Assembly: GCA_036518955.1 (NCBI GenBank)
Contig: DATDMG010000029.1
Span: 1-7,959 of the forward strand
From: DATDMG01 sp036518955
GTDB lineage: Bacteria > Actinomycetota > Actinomycetes > Actinomycetales > Kineosporiaceae
Direction: 5' to 3'
Length of the DNA stretch: 7,959 bases
Shown piece after piece: positions 5,512-7,959 of this stretch. Position numbers and translations under genes: made by a program. Position 1 is the stretch's first letter; every line of letters starts with the position of its first letter. A model generated the notes under the pieces. The model searched no databases. It saw only the letters and a program-made list of their open reading frames with translations, and was not told the origin of the DNA.

Positions 5512-6720
5512 ATGCCGGTCACCATCACCGCGCCCCGCCTGCTGACCGGCCGGCTCGACCACGCGCCGGGCTGGGTGCGCCTGAACGGCGGCACCGTCGT
5601 CACCGCCGGGCCCGGCGCACCGCCCGAGCCGGCCGACCTCGAACTGCCCACCGGCGTGCTCGCCCCCGGCCTGGTGGACGCGCAGCTGAACGGCGCCTTC
5701 GGGGTGGACGTCGCGGGCGCCGAGGAGGACGCCTGGGCCGCGATGCTGCGCCGCCTGCCGACGACCGGGGTCACCGCGGTCGTACCGACCGTGATCACCG
5801 CACCGCTCCCCGCACTGCTCGCGGATCTGCACCGCTCCCGCCGGGTGCGGGCGCGGCTGGCCGCCGAGCGCGGCCTCGCGCGGGCCCTCCCGCTCCACGT
5901 GGAGGGCCCCTTTCTCGCCGAGCGGCGGCGGGGCGCCCACCCGCTCGAGCACCTGATCGACCCCACCCCCGCCGCGGTCGACGCGCTCCTGGCCGCGGGC
6001 GCGGACGGCGCGCTCGGCTACCTGACGCTGGCGCCGGAACGCGCCGGAGCCCTGGCCGCCGTCCGCCGGCTGGTCGAGGCCGGCGTGAGCGTGTCCGTCG
6101 GGCACTCGGACGCCGACCAGGCCACCGTCCACGCCGCCGCGGACGCCGGCGCCACGCTCGTCACGCACCTGTTCAACGCGCAGCGCCCGCTGGGGCACCG
6201 AGACCCGGGCGTGGTCGGCGCCGCGCTCGTCGACGACCGACTCACCTGCGGCCTGATCGTGGACGGCGACCACGTGCTGCCGGCCGCCGTGCGGGTGGCC
6301 TTCAGCTGCAAGCCGGAGCAGATCATGCTCGTCACCGACGCGATGGCCGCGCTCGGGATGCCCCCCGGCCGCTACCTGCTGGGCGGCCGGGAGGTCGTGG
6401 TCCGGGCCGGCGGGCCTCCACGGCTGCCGGACGGTACCCTCGCCGGGGCCGCCGGCCGGCTGGACGACGCGATCGGCCTGACGGTGGCCGCCGGGGTCGG
6501 ATTGCAGCAGGCCGTCGAGGCGGCCACCCGCGTCCCGGCGGACGCACTGCGGCAATCGCACCTGGGCCGGCTGGAGCCGGGCTGCGCCGCCGACCTGGTC
6601 TGGCTGGCCGCGGACGGCGACCACCCGCTCCGGGCCCGGGCCACCTGGATCGGCGGCGTCGTCGCCCACGACGACGGCCTCCCCGTAGCCGCCCCACCCA
6701 CCCCCGTCAAGGAGCGGTGA
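5512..6720 (+). CDS. nagA: N-acetylglucosamine-6-phosphate deacetylase
   Basis: Cytosolic amidohydrolase that removes acetate from N-acetylglucosamine-6-phosphate to give glucosamine-6-phosphate, for amino-sugar catabolism or cell-wall recycling. The 402 residues cover the whole family fold. APGLVDAQLNGAFG (51-64) is the family's QLNG variant of the HxH loop. LHVEGPFL gives metal ligand E131, VSVGHSD gives H198, VTHLFNAQRPLGHRDPG gives H219, VDGDHV gives H254 and MLVTDAMAALGM gives the catalytic D276. These lie at or within three residues of the E. coli positions. DGTLAGAAGRLDDAI and GRLEPGCAADLVWL complete the C-terminal beta domain. ATG 5512 follows a strong GAGGAGG. No nagB, transporter or GntR-type regulator is in the window, so its pathway partners lie elsewhere or outside. 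It is divergent from fba and convergent with the 159-residue hypothetical gene. Confidence 0.95.
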   Translation: MPVTITAPRLLTGRLDHAPGWVRLNGGTVVTAGPGAPPEPADLELPTGVLAPGLVDAQLNGAFGVDVAGAEEDAWAAMLRRLPTTGVTAVVPTVITAPLPALLADLHRSRRVRARLAAERGLARALPLHVEGPFLAERRRGAHPLEHLIDPTPAAVDALLAAGADGALGYLTLAPERAGALAAVRRLVEAGVSVSVGHSDADQATVHAAADAGATLVTHLFNAQRPLGHRDPGVVGAALVDDRLTCGLIVDGDHVLPAAVRVAFSCKPEQIMLVTDAMAALGMPPGRYLLGGREVVVRAGGPPRLPDGTLAGAAGRLDDAIGLTVAAGVGLQQAVEAATRVPADALRQSHLGRLEPGCAADLVWLAADGDHPLRARATWIGGVVAHDDGLPVAAPPTPVKER

Positions 6721-6794
6721 TGAGCCCCGGCAAGGGCGCCGGGGTGTCGCCCGGCGGGGCAGAACTCACGCCGGGCTCTCGGCTCGCGGCATGA
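6720..6794 (+). CDS. Possible 24-residue small ORF overlapping the nagA stop
   Basis: ATG 6720 overlaps the nagA TGA by one base (TGATG) and is preceded by AAGGAG (6709-6714) with a 5-base spacer, an ideal initiation context. It encodes about 24 residues rich in Gly, Pro and Ser (begins MSPGKGAGVSPGG) and stops at 6792-6794, directly abutting the stop of the convergent gene. The two hairpins listed for this gap lie within it. The composition gives no functional hint, and the sequence could merely be terminator DNA that happens to be open. Low confidence as a real gene. Confidence 0.25.
   Translation: MSPGKGAGVSPGGAELTPGSRLAA
6725..6744 (+). terminator. Hairpin just after nagA
   Basis: CCCCGGC (6725-6731) pairs with GCCGGGG (6738-6744) around a 6-base loop, starting 5 bases after the nagA stop. 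A GC-only 7-base-pair stem without a U-run is typical for termination in this type of genome. Confidence 0.55.
6749..6776. terminator. Second, probably bidirectional hairpin between convergent genes
   Basis: GCCCGGCG (6749-6756) and CGCCGGGC (6769-6776) form a perfect 8-base-pair stem with a 12-base loop, 18 bases beyond the stop of the minus-strand gene at 6795. Placed between converging stops, it could serve both nagA and the hypothetical gene. Confidence 0.5.
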
Positions 6795-7274
6795 TCAGCT
6801 TGGTGGCAGCAACGCCTCGACCTCCGGCAGCGACCGCGGCTCCTGCCGGGGGGCGTCGAGACCGCCGAACGACCACCCCCGGATCGAGTCGTCGAGCGAG
6901 GCGAGCGCGGCGCGGGTGGCCCGGAGGCGGGCGGCCACCTTCGCCGCGGACTCCGCGATCAGTCGGTCCGGCCCGCGGCCCACCGCCCCGGCGACCACCT
7001 TCTCCTCCGGCACCACCGACTGCACGCGCAGCGTCACGGGCGGGGGCAACGGCTCGCCTCCGAGCTCGGCCCACAGCCGCTCGGACCGGGAGAGCAGCGC
7101 CTCGAACGCGTGCGTGCCGTCCGACGCGCGGACCTCGACGACGAGAGTGAGCATCCGCCCGTCGCAGTAACTGAATCGGTGCCCATGGCCCCACGCGGAG
7201 GCCAGGACGTCGCGCCCTAGCCGGATCTTGCCGCCGTTGACCTCGAAGACGGCGGTGATCACGTATCCGCGCAT
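6795..7274 (-). CDS. Hypothetical protein, 159 residues
   Basis: I do not recognise this family. Visible features: an N-terminal strand (YVITAVFEV), then a GHRFSYCDGRMLTLVVEVRA block with a single Cys, a helix over about 53-70 ending SERLWAELG, a strand PVTLRVQSVVP, and a long Ala/Arg-rich helix (about 104-126) followed by a Pro-rich C-terminus. There is no signal peptide or membrane segment. The strand-helix-strand-helix order would suit a small alpha/beta, perhaps ferredoxin-like, domain; this is inference only. The coding sense is supported by ATG 7274 with GGAGG four bases upstream, a plausible promoter at 7312-7340, an uninterrupted frame with mixed amino acid use, and a normal stop facing nagA. 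It appears to be monocistronic. Confidence 0.7.
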   Translation of the reverse strand: MRGYVITAVFEVNGGKIRLGRDVLASAWGHGHRFSYCDGRMLTLVVEVRASDGTHAFEALLSRSERLWAELGGEPLPPPVTLRVQSVVPEEKVVAGAVGRGPDRLIAESAAKVAARLRATRAALASLDDSIRGWSFGGLDAPRQEPRSLPEVEALLPPS

Positions 7275-7278
7275 ATAC

Positions 7279-7283
7279 CCTCC
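7279..7283 (-). promoter_or_regulatory. Shine-Dalgarno of the 159-residue hypothetical gene
   Basis: GGAGG on the minus strand, four bases before ATG 7274; it fixes the start. Confidence 0.75.
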
Positions 7284-7311
7284 CGGGTGTCATGACGGCA
7301 GCAATGTCTCC

Positions 7312-7340
7312 ATAATGCGGGAAATGTCCGTTTAGGTCGA
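7312..7340 (-). promoter_or_regulatory. Candidate promoter of the hypothetical gene
   Basis: On the minus strand, TCGACC (7335-7340) and CATTAT (7312-7317) are separated by 17 bases, each matching four of six positions of the TTGACA/TATAAT consensus. The surroundings are locally AT-rich against a GC-rich background. Start of transcription would be near 7305, giving a leader of about 30 bases. Two AATGTC copies (plus strand, 7303-7308 and 7323-7328) sit 20 bases apart across the -10 region and could be an operator. Confidence 0.4.
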
Positions 7341-7345
7341 GGTCC

Positions 7346-7368
7346 TCCGATGACGGAACGCCATCGGA
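7346..7368. terminator. Inverted repeat downstream of the RNA methyltransferase gene
   Basis: TCCGATG (7346-7352) and CATCGGA (7362-7368) form a 7-base-pair stem with a 9-base loop, 31 bases after the methyltransferase stop on the minus strand. It may be that gene's terminator. It is less GC-rich than the other hairpins here, so an operator role is also possible. Confidence 0.35.
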
Positions 7369-7399
7369 CGTTCGCACGGACGCTGCGGGCCGTCTCTCG

Positions 7400-7959
7400 T
7401 CAGGTATCGATCTCGGCGTGCGCCCGGATCCAGGCGTGCATCGCGATCGCGGCCGCCGCCGCCGCATTGATCGACCGGGTGGACCCGAACTGGGCGATGC
7501 TGAGCACCCTCGCACAGGCCGCCCGCGCGGTGTCCGACAGCCCGGGACCCTCCTGGCCGAACACCAGCACGCACTCCCGGGGCAGCGGGGTCGCCTCCAG
7601 CGGGACGGCACCGGGCAGGTTGTCGACGCCGAGGAGCGGCAGCCCGCGACCGCCGTCCGCGCGGGCCACGCGCGCCGCCCAGGTGACGAGCGAGTCGGCG
7701 TCCGGGTGGTGGACGACGTGCAGGTAGCGGTCGGTGACCATGGCCCCGCGGCGGTTCCACCGTCGCCGGCCGACGACGTGCACGGCGGCGACGTTGAAGG
7801 CGTTCGCGGTGCGGACCACCGAGCCGATGTTGAGGTCGTGCACCCAGTTCTCGACGGCGACGTGCAGCGGATGCCGGCGGCGGTCCAGGTCCGCCCGGAT
7901 GGCCTCCACCGACCAGTACCGGTACCGGTCGGCGACGTTGCGCCGGTCGCCGTCCCGCA
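7400..7959 (-). CDS. TrmH/SpoU-family RNA methyltransferase (5' end outside window)
   Basis: SAM-dependent RNA 2'-O-ribose methyltransferase of the SPOUT (trefoil knot) superfamily, acting on tRNA or rRNA; the target nucleotide cannot be read from sequence. The three family motifs are present in order: NIGSVVRTANAF (motif 1, with the conserved Asn and Arg), CVLVFGQEGPGLS (motif 2), and IAQFGSTRSINAAAAAAIAM (motif 3, SAM-binding knot). The frame remains open to the window edge. Sixteen further complete codons upstream of GTG 7909 read RDGDRRNVADRYRYWS, joining smoothly to VEAIRADLD; this looks like genuine protein sequence and no Shine-Dalgarno precedes 7909. So the real start lies outside the window and only about 185 C-terminal residues are visible. 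The gene ends at 7400 before a small inverted repeat. Confidence 0.9.
   Translation of the reverse strand, partial: RDGDRRNVADRYRYWSVEAIRADLDRRRHPLHVAVENWVHDLNIGSVVRTANAFNVAAVHVVGRRRWNRRGAMVTDRYLHVVHHPDADSLVTWAARVARADGGRGLPLLGVDNLPGAVPLEATPLPRECVLVFGQEGPGLSDTARAACARVLSIAQFGSTRSINAAAAAAIAMHAWIRAHAEIDT

Noticed and set aside
5304..6719. Alternative plus frame across nagA, and the antisense frame 5491-6669
   Set aside because: The first is almost entirely Arg/Pro/Gly/Ala and the second is antisense; NagA in the correct frame has all catalytic residues. Only the last 24 codons of the first (from ATG 6720) were kept, as a weak small-ORF candidate.
1..7959. CRISPR array, insertion sequence, tRNA, riboswitch, toxin-antitoxin or phage-defence module
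   Set aside because: No regular repeat-spacer pattern, transposase motif, terminal inverted repeats, tRNA-like cloverleaf or recognisable defence domain was seen on either strand.

Overview
The window is about 8 kb of very GC-rich DNA (mostly G/C at third codon positions, GTG starts common). It carries actinobacterial core metabolic genes. The DUF3151 family, the MauE-type redox membrane protein and the purA/fba neighbourhood point to a high-GC actinomycete. Pseudonocardiales is my best guess, inferred from gene style rather than from any marker gene. No mobile element, tRNA, rRNA or CRISPR was seen, and base composition looks uniform apart from a short AT-richer gap near 7,290-7,340.

Layout from left to right: (1) the 3' end of a plus-strand gene encoding a Lys/Ala/Pro/Thr-rich tail; (2) converging on it, a minus-strand MauE plus thioredoxin-like fusion protein, whose start lies 4 bases after the stop of purA (adenylosuccinate synthetase); (3) a 105-base gap with a strong GC hairpin; (4) a minus-strand pair of a DUF3151 gene and an FAD-dependent renalase-like oxidoreductase, coupled by a GTGA stop/start overlap; (5) fba, a class II fructose-bisphosphate aldolase, also on the minus strand, ending in a hairpin gap; (6) a divergent control region of 287 bases; (7) plus-strand nagA (N-acetylglucosamine-6-phosphate deacetylase), with a possible 24-codon reading frame overlapping its stop and two tandem hairpins; (8) a converging minus-strand hypothetical protein of 159 residues with a good Shine-Dalgarno and a plausible promoter; (9) a minus-strand TrmH/SpoU-family RNA methyltransferase whose 5' end runs off the window.

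The assignable genes serve purine synthesis (purA), glycolysis/gluconeogenesis (fba), amino-sugar use (nagA; its product can reach fructose-6-phosphate once deaminated) and RNA modification. The less understood parts are the MauE-thioredoxin fusion behind purA, the DUF3151/flavoprotein pair and the 159-residue orphan. I see no convincing new multi-gene system here. The findings are mainly start-site corrections, couplings, hairpins and poorly characterised proteins.
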